Part shown: positions 26,751 to 36,100 of the stretch, in pieces | Position numbering within the stretch: the stretch's first letter is position 1 | Layout: each line of letters begins with the position of its first letter | NCBI RefSeq assembly: GCF_019654915.1 | Contig: NZ_BPET01000011.1 | Span: 37,128-101,127 of the forward strand | DNA length: 64,000 nucleotides | From: Shewanella sp. MBTL60-007 | GTDB taxonomy: Bacteria > Pseudomonadota > Gammaproteobacteria > Enterobacterales > Shewanellaceae | Direction: 5' to 3' | Notes under the pieces: generated by a model | What the model saw: only the letters and a program-made list of their open reading frames with translations | The model's database searches: none | Told to the model about the DNA's origin: nothing | Program-made: the position numbers and the translations under genes

Positions 26751-29407
26751 TGCAGATTAGTGAACTGGCGCAAGGCGTCGCTGCAAAACTCGAACAGAGC
26801 CGCATTGTGTTTTGGTATGACCCAGAGCAAAGCTTTACTGAAGAGCTTGAGCATTTAGCTAATTCTTTATCGCTTGCAAAAGAATCAGGTGATAAAGCGA
26901 CAGATATAACTGCTAGGGTACTGCCAAAAGATTTGACCATCCTCAATATGGGCAATGAGTCTGTATTGGCAGTGAAAAAACGCATTGAAGTAGATGAGCG
27001 TGAAGCTAAATTCCTTATCTATTTTCCAAGCGCTGAGCCAGAGCCTGACCGCGATTGGTTGCTAGACGTGCGTTTGTATAGTGAACAGTTTTTTGCTGAT
27101 CACAGCTCAATGCTGCTTAATGAGCTGGGTATCCCTAAAATGGCGCTACGCACGCACATTCGTAAGCGCCAGAGCTTTTTTGCCAATAAACAGCGCATAG
27201 CCGGTTTAAAAAAGTGGGTGACTGAGAACGAAGACGAACTGTCGTTAGACAGGAAGATGATGGCAGTGGTTGTAAAAGCTGATTCTGCGTCTTTGTCGGA
27301 CATTCTGCTTGGGTTACTACGCGAATATGCGGCTTATATCGAAGATGAAAGCCTTGGCCAACCTTTATGGAGCCAGCTAGGAAAGTTTGATCTTGAGACC
27401 TCACTCTGGGCATATCTGAGTGAGGGTTTTGGCTATACAGTCGAAGAGCCAGCCTTCTCAGACTTCGTGTTGAAATTATTCTGTACTGAATTCTGGAGCC
27501 AAATTGAAGGCGTTGAACGCGATTGGTTGCTTAACAATGTTCTAAAAAGCGCATCAGGCCGGGCGACAGCCTTGGCGTTTATGGTGAGCTGGCGCGACAG
27601 CCGCTCTTTCGCCGCTTACTACGAAAGCATCTCTAAGGTGCTTAGCCAACAGTTGGAAATTTCGACTCGTGCTGGCCAGTACCATCCGGTTGAGCTTATC
27701 GAATGCGAAACGTTCGAAGCTGTGGAACAGGCCATAATCCGTGGTTTAGTTCGTGATTTGCTCGATAGCAGTAAAGCGCTAGACCGGGTTCAGTTTGATA
27801 CGGTCTTATCAAGACGTCTTGCTAGCCACTGGACATTGTCACGCAAAGAATACTTCGCAATTTATGAAGCTATCCGCAACGCTGAGGAGTTAATGCACTT
27901 GCGAAATCGCTATGTGGACGGGTTCCACTTTGATAACGCGAAAGCAATGTACGACGCCTATACCACAGACATTTATCGTTTTGACCAGGCTTACCGTTTG
28001 TTCAATGAGCATGTGCACTCTGTATTGAGTAAAGGTGCAGACATACTGCGTCAGCTCGACGACGAAGTCGAAAGCATTTATACCAACTGGTACTTATATG
28101 AGCTTGGCCTTGCCTGGGATCGTCACTTGGCCAATGAAAAATTACTTGAAAAGTGGCAGATTTCTGGCGTACCTCACCAGTATGACTTTTATGAAAAAGA
28201 AGTTCGCACACGACTGAGTCTGAAACAGACAAAACGAGTGTTTGTGATCATCTCTGATGCCCTGCGTTTTGAAATTGCGAATGAGCTTGGCGCTATCATT
28301 AATAACGAGAAGCGATTTAAGGCTGAGGTGTCTACGCAGTTGGGCGTTTTGCCGAGTTATACCCAACTTGGGATGGCGGCATTATTGCCTCATAAGGCGC
28401 TCAGTTACCAGCCAGAGCAAGGCACGGCTGTTTATGTGGATGGTATTTCTTCACAGGGTTTAGACAATCGTAATTCCATCCTACAAAAAGTAGGTGGTAT
28501 GGCAGTGAGTTCTAAGGAACTGATGAGCTGGAGTAACCAGGAGGGGCGTGACAAGGTTCGAGACGTAGAAGTCGTTTATATCTATCACGATACCATTGAT
28601 GCGATTGGTGATAAGGCAGCAACTGAAGAGAAAACGTTTGAAGCCTGTCGTAGTGCCATTGAAGAGCTAAAAGACCTCGTTGGGCGGGTCATCAACCGTC
28701 TAAACGGCAGCCGAGTTGTGATCACTGCTGACCATGGCTTCCTCTTCCAACAAAAAGCACTTGTAGCGGCTGACAAAACCTCGTTGAAAACCAAACCTGC
28801 TGGCGCGATAGAAGCCAAGAAACGTTATATCGTTGGTAATAACTTGCCTTCAGATGAAGCCTGTTGGAAAGGCTCAATTAACGATACGGCTCATGGCTCT
28901 AGTGATACCGAGTTCCTGCTTCCAAAAGCGGCTCAACGCTTCCACTTCGTTGGTGGTGCTAAGTTTGTGCATGGCGGAGCGATGCTACAGGAAGTCTGCG
29001 TACCGGTACTACATGTGCGAGAGCTACAAAAAGAACAAGCAGCAAAACATGAGAAACAACCGGTAGGTGTTGTAGCAGCCACTCAGCCCATCAAATTAGT
29101 AAACAATATCGACAAGGTCAGATTTATTCAGACAGACCCTGTAGGCGAGCGTTTCGTCGCACGGTTGTTGGATGTCTATATCGTCGATGCACAAGGTAAT
29201 GAAGTCTCCAGTCGTGAAACGATTAACTTTGATAGCGTGAGTAAAGTGATGGATGAACGTACTCGCGAAGCTAGGTTAAAGCTTATTGGCTCCCAGTTCG
29301 ACAGAAACGCTCAATACACATTAGTTCTTGAGAATGCGGAAATGAGAACCCGTTATAGCCAATACGCGGTAACCATTGATTTGGCATTCCAAGATGATTT
29401 TTTCTAA
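26750..29407 (+). CDS. pglZ: BREX alkaline phosphatase-fold protein PglZ
   Basis: PglZ belongs to the alkaline phosphatase superfamily and is the signature gene of BREX; metal-dependent nuclease activity has been reported for a family member. In this 885-residue protein the metal-binding motifs are VIISDALRFE (Asp503) and VVITADHGFLF (Asp661, His662), with VGGAKFVHGGAMLQEVCVPVL near residue 740. The protein is full length and uninterrupted. It starts inside the pglX stop codon and is followed by brxL after 16 bases. Confidence 0.94.
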   Translation: MQISELAQGVAAKLEQSRIVFWYDPEQSFTEELEHLANSLSLAKESGDKATDITARVLPKDLTILNMGNESVLAVKKRIEVDEREAKFLIYFPSAEPEPDRDWLLDVRLYSEQFFADHSSMLLNELGIPKMALRTHIRKRQSFFANKQRIAGLKKWVTENEDELSLDRKMMAVVVKADSASLSDILLGLLREYAAYIEDESLGQPLWSQLGKFDLETSLWAYLSEGFGYTVEEPAFSDFVLKLFCTEFWSQIEGVERDWLLNNVLKSASGRATALAFMVSWRDSRSFAAYYESISKVLSQQLEISTRAGQYHPVELIECETFEAVEQAIIRGLVRDLLDSSKALDRVQFDTVLSRRLASHWTLSRKEYFAIYEAIRNAEELMHLRNRYVDGFHFDNAKAMYDAYTTDIYRFDQAYRLFNEHVHSVLSKGADILRQLDDEVESIYTNWYLYELGLAWDRHLANEKLLEKWQISGVPHQYDFYEKEVRTRLSLKQTKRVFVIISDALRFEIANELGAIINNEKRFKAEVSTQLGVLPSYTQLGMAALLPHKALSYQPEQGTAVYVDGISSQGLDNRNSILQKVGGMAVSSKELMSWSNQEGRDKVRDVEVVYIYHDTIDAIGDKAATEEKTFEACRSAIEELKDLVGRVINRLNGSRVVITADHGFLFQQKALVAADKTSLKTKPAGAIEAKKRYIVGNNLPSDEACWKGSINDTAHGSSDTEFLLPKAAQRFHFVGGAKFVHGGAMLQEVCVPVLHVRELQKEQAAKHEKQPVGVVAATQPIKLVNNIDKVRFIQTDPVGERFVARLLDVYIVDAQGNEVSSRETINFDSVSKVMDERTREARLKLIGSQFDRNAQYTLVLENAEMRTRYSQYAVTIDLAFQDDFF

Positions 29408-29423
29408 GGCGCTGAGGTGAAAC

Positions 29424-31499
29424 ATGACAACTGATTTTTCACAAGATCATAAAGACGAAAAAAATCAGATGCAAAGCGCCGATTTAGACGCATTGCTCAA
29501 CCAATATTTTAAAGGCCGTGTCGTTCGAAAAGATCTGACAAAGCAATTGAAAGAAGGCGCGAACGTCCCTGTCTATGTGCTTGAGTATTTACTAGGCATG
29601 TATTGTGCGTCCGATGACGACGAAGTTGTAATGCAAGGCCTTGATAATGTGAAAAAAATCTTGGCTGAGAACTATGTCCGACCAGATGAAGCGGAGAAAG
29701 TGAAGTCACTGATCCGTGAACGCGGCACGTTTAAAATCATCGACAAAGTAAGCGTTAAGCTCAATCAGAAAAAAGACGTCTATGAAGCTGCGTTGTCGAA
29801 CCTGGGTATCAAGGATGCCCTTGTACCGACCAAAATAGTACAAGACAACGAAAAATTATTAACTGGCGGCATCTGGTGCATTATTACCGTCCAGTATTTC
29901 TTTGAGGAAGGTCAGAAGACATCACCTTTCTCCATTATGAGTTTAAAACCGATACAAATGCCGTCCATGAACATGGATGAGGTGTTTTCAACCAGAAGAT
30001 ATTTTAGTACCGATCAGTGGATGGATGTGTTGCTTCGTTCCGTGGGTATGGAGCCAACCAACTTAGAGCATCGGGTGAAGTGGCATCTTATTACTCGCAT
30101 GATCCCATTCGTTGAAAACAACTACAACGTTTGTGAGCTCGGACCAAGAGGGACAGGTAAAAGCCATGTCTACAAGGAGTGCTCACCAAACTCATTGCTT
30201 GTCTCGGGCGGACAAACAACTGTGGCGAACTTGTTCTATAACATGAGCTCGCGCCAAGTTGGGTTGGTCGGAATGTGGGATGTTGTCGCCTTTGATGAAG
30301 TAGCGGGTATAAACTTTAAAGACAAAGACGGCGTCCAAATAATGAAAGATTATATGGCGTCAGGGTCTTTTGCCCGTGGTCGTGATTCAATCGAAGCGAA
30401 GGCTTCCATGGTATTCGTCGGTAACATCAATCAAAGCGTTGAGACACTGGTGAAGACCAGTCATCTGTTGGCACCTTTTCCTGATGCCATGATTGACACT
30501 GCTTTTTTTGACCGTTTCCATTCCTATATTCCTGGATGGGAAATACCGAAGATGCGTCCTGAGTTTTTCACCAATAGTTACGGATTAATCACAGACTATC
30601 TTGCTGAATACATGCGTGAAATGCGCAAAAGAAGTTTTGCGGATGCTATCGATAAGTTCTTCAAACTCGGTAATAACCTTAATCAGCGTGATGTAATTGC
30701 TGTACGCAGAACTGTTTCGGGCTTGTTAAAGCTACTACACCCCGACGCACAGTACACAAAAGATGATGTAAGAGCCTGCCTGACCTATGCGCTGGAAACT
30801 AGACGTAGGGTCAAAGAGCAATTGAAAAAGCTTGGCGGAATGGAATTTTTTGATGTGCACTTTAGCTACATCGATAACGATTCATTAGAAGAATTCTTCG
30901 TCAATGTTCCGGAACAAGGTGGCAGCAAGCTAATTCCTGAGGGCTTACCTCGCGCTGGTGTTGTGCACTTGGTTACTCAGGGAAGTACTGGGCAGCTTGG
31001 GTTATATCGCTATGAAACCCAGATGATGGCTGGTTCTGGTAAACACTCAGTGTCTGGCCTTGGTTCGAATACCGCAGCGAAAGAAGCTGTGCGTGTTGGC
31101 TTTGATTATTTCAAAGGTAACCTGAATAGAATCAGTGCGTCGGCGAAGTTTTCTGATCATGAGTATCACCTCCATGTTGTTGAGCTCCACAATACTGGGC
31201 CAAGTACAAAGTCATCGCTCGCTGCATTAATTGCGTTCTGTTCAATTCTGATGAACCGACCGATTCAAGAGCAGATGGTTGTTTTGGGAGAGATGACTTT
31301 AGGTGGTGTCGTCAATCCTGTTCAAGATCTTGCAGGCAGTCTTCAGTTAGCTATGGACAGTGGCGCAAAGCGTATTTTGCTCCCAATGGCCTCAGCCTCA
31401 GATATTCCAACGGTTCCTGCTGAGTTGTTCTCAAAATTCCAGATCAGCTTTTATGCAGACCCCGTCGATGCTGTGTTTAAAGCGCTTGGGGTTAATTGA
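29424..31499 (+). CDS. brxL: BREX Lon-like AAA+ protein BrxL
   Basis: The protein of 691 residues shows an AAA+ core (LGPRGTGKSHVYKE, Lys246; VAFDEVAGI, Asp291-Glu292) and a C-terminal Lon-protease-like domain (ELHNTGPSTKSSLAALIAFCS, then LGGVVNPVQDLAGSLQLAMDSGAKRILLP). BrxL proteins form ring assemblies on DNA and are required for exclusion of phage. It is the last gene of the canonical type I set; 150 bases without a gene separate it from the NACHT gene. Confidence 0.94.
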   Translation: MTTDFSQDHKDEKNQMQSADLDALLNQYFKGRVVRKDLTKQLKEGANVPVYVLEYLLGMYCASDDDEVVMQGLDNVKKILAENYVRPDEAEKVKSLIRERGTFKIIDKVSVKLNQKKDVYEAALSNLGIKDALVPTKIVQDNEKLLTGGIWCIITVQYFFEEGQKTSPFSIMSLKPIQMPSMNMDEVFSTRRYFSTDQWMDVLLRSVGMEPTNLEHRVKWHLITRMIPFVENNYNVCELGPRGTGKSHVYKECSPNSLLVSGGQTTVANLFYNMSSRQVGLVGMWDVVAFDEVAGINFKDKDGVQIMKDYMASGSFARGRDSIEAKASMVFVGNINQSVETLVKTSHLLAPFPDAMIDTAFFDRFHSYIPGWEIPKMRPEFFTNSYGLITDYLAEYMREMRKRSFADAIDKFFKLGNNLNQRDVIAVRRTVSGLLKLLHPDAQYTKDDVRACLTYALETRRRVKEQLKKLGGMEFFDVHFSYIDNDSLEEFFVNVPEQGGSKLIPEGLPRAGVVHLVTQGSTGQLGLYRYETQMMAGSGKHSVSGLGSNTAAKEAVRVGFDYFKGNLNRISASAKFSDHEYHLHVVELHNTGPSTKSSLAALIAFCSILMNRPIQEQMVVLGEMTLGGVVNPVQDLAGSLQLAMDSGAKRILLPMASASDIPTVPAELFSKFQISFYADPVDAVFKALGVN

Positions 31500-31649
31500 T
31501 TAGGTGTCGTTTGACGCGCCATTTTATGGAGTAATTACAGGTATGTTTACCCTGACATCATTTAATTTTTTTCAGCATGTTTTTGTCATAACTGATCTAC
31601 ATGCAATATTTAATAGTGTATTGCCAGTTTGATAGGTGGCATTGATATC

Positions 31650-34600
31650 ATGATAGACAGGACCTTCAAAGATATTCCAGATGGGAAAGATAATGATGCC
31701 GACCAACAATCTTTCTTGGTAAGTCTAGGCTGGTCACGAGGAGATAGATGGAATGATTTACTAAGTTCAAAACGTGTTCTAATAATTTCCGAGGCAGGTG
31801 CAGGAAAAACTTACGAATGCCGTAAACAATCCGAGCGTCTGTGGGCTAAGGGAGAGCCAGCATTCTTTGTAGAATTGGCCGCGTTGGCAACAGAAGACCT
31901 TCGTAATCTCCTAGATGCAGATGAAGAAGACCGTTTGGATAGGTGGCTTGTTTCACAGTCTGAAGAGGCTACATTTTTTCTGGACTCGATTGACGAACTA
32001 AAATTGACTATGGGTTCATTTGAGCGGGCGCTCAAACGACTGAAAAAATGTATCGGAGATCAGCTTCATCGGGCGCGTTTTGTGATCACGACAAGGCCAA
32101 TCCCCTTCGACGAACAGTTGGTTCGAAATTTATTACCTGTTCCAACAGCGTCCTCTTCAGAATCCGATGAAGAAGTATTTGCTAAAATCGCAATGCGTGA
32201 GCATCGTGATAAACACGACAACAGAAACAAAAATCAATCGCCCGATTGGAAGACTGTAGCTTTAATGCCCTTTTCAGACGAACAGATCGTCCAATTTTGT
32301 CGACATCAGGGAGTGAGCGATCCTACTCTTCTTTTTGAAGACTTACGTCGTCGCAATGCCCTAGAGTTTGCTCGTAGACCTCAGGACCTTATTGAGTTAT
32401 GCGCTGACTGGCGTGAGCATAAACGCATCCGAACACATCGTGAGCAGGTTGCTACTAATGTTCGTGTGAAGTTGCTTCCTCGCGAAGACAGAGCTGAGCC
32501 GGCAGAGTTATCTGTTGACAAGGCGATTGAAGGTGCTAGTCGACTCGCACTTGCTGTTCAGATGACACGCCGTATAACGATTCGTCATAGTGCTGCGTCC
32601 GACGCCATCGACAAAGATGCTGCTCTCGATCCTGCGATTATCCTATCAGATTGGCAGCCTAATGAACGAAAAGCACTGCTTGAGCGTCCGTTATTTGGCT
32701 TCGCTTCTTACGGACGAGTGAGGTTCCATCATCGCTCTGTTACCGAGTATCTTGCTGCGGAACGGCTATTAGCTCTTAGAAGGCAAGGCATGCCGTTTCG
32801 AGCCCTCAAACGTCTTCTATTCGCGGAGACAAAAGGTAACACAATCGTTCGCCCGTCCAAGCGACCAGTGGCGGGTTGGCTAGCCTTGCAAGAAGACGGG
32901 ATATTTGAACTTTTGCGGGACAATGAGCCTGCTGTTCTTCTGGATGAAGGCGATCCAGAGTCGCTAACGCAGAAACAGCGAAATCAAGCTCTTCGCGCCT
33001 ATGCTACGCGTTATGGCCCTGGTGGTTGGAGAGGTCTCCAGGTGCCTCACATTCAAGTCCACCGATTTGCGTCGAACGAGTTGGCAGAAGAAATCGACAG
33101 GATTTGGCGCAGTGGAGTAGAAAATCCAGATGTACGACAAGTCCTCATCAGCCTTTTAGAGGCGGGTCGCATAAAAGCTTGTGCAGATATCGTATTTCAT
33201 ATCACGCAGGACATTGCTGCACCTGAGGTCGAGCGCATAATGGCTATCGACGCTTTAGTAGCCCTGGCTGATGAGAGATTAGGAATAATTTCTGCCACGA
33301 TAGCTGATGCTGATGATCTCTGGTCTGACAGAGTAGCACGCAGTGCCATACTAACCCTTTTCCCAAAATTCATGTCGGTTGAGCAACTTTGTCGAACCCT
33401 TCGCTGGATAAAGCGAGAGAAGCGAAATGTAGGCGATCTTAGTTGGCAATTACCACGCCTGATTGCTGAAGCCTCCCTTGAATTCCCTGTCCTTGAGGAG
33501 CTTCGTGATGGTCTCATCTCGCTAGTATCAGAGGGGCTAAAATGGCGAAAAGAGTGGCCACATATTGTCAGTGAACGTCCTCACCTTAGTGGAGCACTTG
33601 CAGCAACATGTGAACGTGGCCTCGGAGTAGGCCTGGACGAACAGTGGCTGTATGGAGGTGTAATTGCATTGCGATTACACCACCGAGACCATTGTGACGA
33701 TGAACCGATCAAATCACTTCGCCAACGGCTGATTAATCTGAAAGCAGCAGACAATGAGCGTCTTTTCTGGATTCAGGACGCTTTGTTGCAGTCTCTCCAT
33801 GAAATCAACGATCCCTGGCCACGGCTCGCAGAGATTATTATTCACGATAGAACGATTCAACTAAGACCGGACAGGGATCTGTCTTGGGTGAAAGAAGCTC
33901 TTGGTGACGCGACTCGGGATATGAAGGAACGCGCAATGCTCTTGGAGGCAGCTATCCGTCTTTCACCAGAAAATGAGTCATGGAAAAAACACAATGAAGG
34001 ACTTAGGTCTCTCATAGTTGATGAACCCTTATTTGTGCAAAGGCTTGACGACTGTCTTAAGCCATCGAAACACGACAAAGAGCTTCGTCGTTGGGAAAAA
34101 CAAGAAGCTGAACGAAAGTTGCAGGAAGAGCGACGAAAGGCTAAGAACCGAGCGAGCTGGGTTCTGTTCTGGCGAGAGGTTGCTAATCAGCCTGAAAACG
34201 CATTTTCGAAGGAGCAAAGCTGGAACACTGCTTGGAACTTGTGGCGCACCATGAGTCATGATGGTGAAAACAGTCGATCGTCAGGTTGGAACCGGCGATT
34301 TATTGAAGAGCAATTCAATCAAGACACGGCCGACAAGCTTCGCAGAGTGATGATGAAGATCTGGCGTGATGATCGCCCAACGTTTCCCAGCGAAAGGTCA
34401 GAAGGCGAACGAAATACATATCTTGTACGTTGGCAGTTTGGTCTGGCCGCGATCTACGCCGAAGCGGAGTCTCCCGACTGGTCAGCTAAACTCGACGATG
34501 TCGAAGCCGAACTAGCTGCGCGATACGCTCTGATTGAACTGAATGGTTTGCCTACGTGGATAGAAGCACTCGTAGACACTCATCCAAACGCCGTAGATCA

Positions 34601-35957
34601 GACGCTCGGAAATGAATTGTCGTGGGAGCTAAACTTGCCTTCAGGTGAACGTGGACATTCTAGCTTACTTCAAGGAATTGAGTATGCACCTGAGAGGGTT
34701 ACCCGTTTATTTTTACCACGACTCGAATCTTGGTTAGATGAAAGTGGGGACCTGATTAATGGCACTGATAGCACGACCGGAATAACAGAAAGGGTTCGAC
34801 AAGTGACTCGGGTTATTTTGAAGAGCGGCGATGCGACTGTAATTAAGAGACTTCAAGAACGAGCTCTACAAAGATTGGAACAACAATTACCGTTTTCGCT
34901 TCGCCTTGTTTGGTTGTCGGCCTTAATGCGAATTGATCCTCAGAAGGGTGTCGAAAAGCTGGCAGATCAGATTGATGTAGTTGAACCATCAAAACTATCA
35001 GAAGCTGTGACATGGCTGGCCTGCCTCTTTGGTGATCGCCAAGACGGAGTCGATTTGAACGACGAACGATTCACGCCGCAACTACTGTTGAAACTTCTTC
35101 GTTTGGCCTATCGCCACGTTCGAATACAAGACGATGCTTACCACGAAGGGTCCTATTCACCGGACACTCGGGATCATGCGGAACAGGCACGGAATAGCAT
35201 TGTAACGGCATTATTCAACGCGAAAGGCGAAGAGGGCTTGGCTGCCAAGCTTGAGATGGCCGCAGATCCTTTGTGCGCTCATTTTAAGGACCGAATTTTG
35301 GCTGTGGCAGAAGAGAGTTGGGCGCAAGAGATTGATGCTGAGGTATTTGATCAGGATCAAGCAGGAAAGCTAGATCGAAGTGGGGAAGCTCCTGCCTCGA
35401 CGAATGAAGCCATGTTCGCGCTAATGAAGGATCGGCTCTCTGATCTTGATGACCTTTTATTGCACGATGATTCACCGAAAGAAGCCTGGGCGTTGATATC
35501 TGATGAGAAGGTAATGCGTCGAGTAATATCGAGAGAACTTAGGCGTGCGGCAAATTCACTTTATACTGTCGATCAAGAAGCAGTAACAGCGGACGAAAAG
35601 GAAACCGATATACGCCTGCGTTCTGTTCTGTCGAAACATGAAGCTGTGATTGAACTCAAGCTCGGTAATGCCAATCGATCTGCGAAAGAGCTTCTCGATA
35701 CAATAGAAGGACAATTGGTCAGGAAATATATGGCGGCGGAACACTGTAGGGCTGGAGCTTTGCTAGTGACCCTTGCAAAAGACCGTCAATGGCAACATCC
35801 AGATGAAAAGCGCAAGATCAAAGCGGATGAGTTGTTGTCTCTTTTGACCGTAGAGGCTGAAAGAGTGCAAAAGGCTTTAGGAGGTGAAGCGTTCATACAT
35901 GTTCACCTTCTTGATTTGCGCCCAAGGTTGCCTATTGAGACTAAGTGTAAGCTTTAA
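31650..35957 (+). CDS. NACHT-family STAND NTPase with a candidate C-terminal PD-(D/E)XK nuclease motif
   Basis: The 1435-residue protein has a P-loop almost at its start: IISEAGAGKTYE (Lys53). It has the NACHT-type Walker B FFLDSIDE (Asp112, Asp115, Glu116) and a sensor-like RFVITTRP. The usual post-NACHT helical patterns follow, including RFHHRSVTEYLAAERL. About 900 residues of helical, repeat-like sequence come next. Near the end, TDIRL (Asp1320) is followed by VIELKLGN (Glu1335, Lys1337), then a helix QLVRKYMAA and a strand AGALLVTLA; this is the order of a PD-(D/E)XK nuclease core. There is no N-terminal effector. I infer a phage-sensing protein with a C-terminal nuclease. It follows BREX on the same strand with its own start (ATG 31650; TTG at 31629 less likely). 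Confidence 0.75.
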   Translation: MIDRTFKDIPDGKDNDADQQSFLVSLGWSRGDRWNDLLSSKRVLIISEAGAGKTYECRKQSERLWAKGEPAFFVELAALATEDLRNLLDADEEDRLDRWLVSQSEEATFFLDSIDELKLTMGSFERALKRLKKCIGDQLHRARFVITTRPIPFDEQLVRNLLPVPTASSSESDEEVFAKIAMREHRDKHDNRNKNQSPDWKTVALMPFSDEQIVQFCRHQGVSDPTLLFEDLRRRNALEFARRPQDLIELCADWREHKRIRTHREQVATNVRVKLLPREDRAEPAELSVDKAIEGASRLALAVQMTRRITIRHSAASDAIDKDAALDPAIILSDWQPNERKALLERPLFGFASYGRVRFHHRSVTEYLAAERLLALRRQGMPFRALKRLLFAETKGNTIVRPSKRPVAGWLALQEDGIFELLRDNEPAVLLDEGDPESLTQKQRNQALRAYATRYGPGGWRGLQVPHIQVHRFASNELAEEIDRIWRSGVENPDVRQVLISLLEAGRIKACADIVFHITQDIAAPEVERIMAIDALVALADERLGIISATIADADDLWSDRVARSAILTLFPKFMSVEQLCRTLRWIKREKRNVGDLSWQLPRLIAEASLEFPVLEELRDGLISLVSEGLKWRKEWPHIVSERPHLSGALAATCERGLGVGLDEQWLYGGVIALRLHHRDHCDDEPIKSLRQRLINLKAADNERLFWIQDALLQSLHEINDPWPRLAEIIIHDRTIQLRPDRDLSWVKEALGDATRDMKERAMLLEAAIRLSPENESWKKHNEGLRSLIVDEPLFVQRLDDCLKPSKHDKELRRWEKQEAERKLQEERRKAKNRASWVLFWREVANQPENAFSKEQSWNTAWNLWRTMSHDGENSRSSGWNRRFIEEQFNQDTADKLRRVMMKIWRDDRPTFPSERSEGERNTYLVRWQFGLAAIYAEAESPDWSAKLDDVEAELAARYALIELNGLPTWIEALVDTHPNAVDQTLGNELSWELNLPSGERGHSSLLQGIEYAPERVTRLFLPRLESWLDESGDLINGTDSTTGITERVRQVTRVILKSGDATVIKRLQERALQRLEQQLPFSLRLVWLSALMRIDPQKGVEKLADQIDVVEPSKLSEAVTWLACLFGDRQDGVDLNDERFTPQLLLKLLRLAYRHVRIQDDAYHEGSYSPDTRDHAEQARNSIVTALFNAKGEEGLAAKLEMAADPLCAHFKDRILAVAEESWAQEIDAEVFDQDQAGKLDRSGEAPASTNEAMFALMKDRLSDLDDLLLHDDSPKEAWALISDEKVMRRVISRELRRAANSLYTVDQEAVTADEKETDIRLRSVLSKHEAVIELKLGNANRSAKELLDTIEGQLVRKYMAAEHCRAGALLVTLAKDRQWQHPDEKRKIKADELLSLLTVEAERVQKALGGEAFIHVHLLDLRPRLPIETKCKL

Positions 35958-36067
35958 AAGCTAATAAAAATTTGATGATGAAGATGCTGTAAAGCTGGAT
36001 ACAGGACAATGAGACTTATTGATCTTCTTCATGATTTATCAATCTATCTAGTCATCTAGTACAGGGT

Positions 36068-36098
36068 TGAACCTTCACACTATCGTGTCGGAGGTTCA
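36068..36098 (+). promoter_or_regulatory. traI: Inverted repeat covering the traI ribosome-binding site
   Basis: TGAACCT (36068-36074) pairs with AGGTTCA (36092-36098), and ACAC (36077-36080) pairs with GTGT (36085-36088) around a four-base loop. The right arm contains the GGAGG ribosome site of traI, whose ATG begins at 36101. It could act as a protein operator or as an RNA hairpin that limits relaxase translation; the sequence alone does not decide. Confidence 0.6.
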
Positions 36099-36100
36099 CA

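Noticed and set aside
16416..31499. Frameshift or missing gene in BREX
   Set aside because: All type I core genes are present, full length and with their key motifs; spacing is tight throughout.
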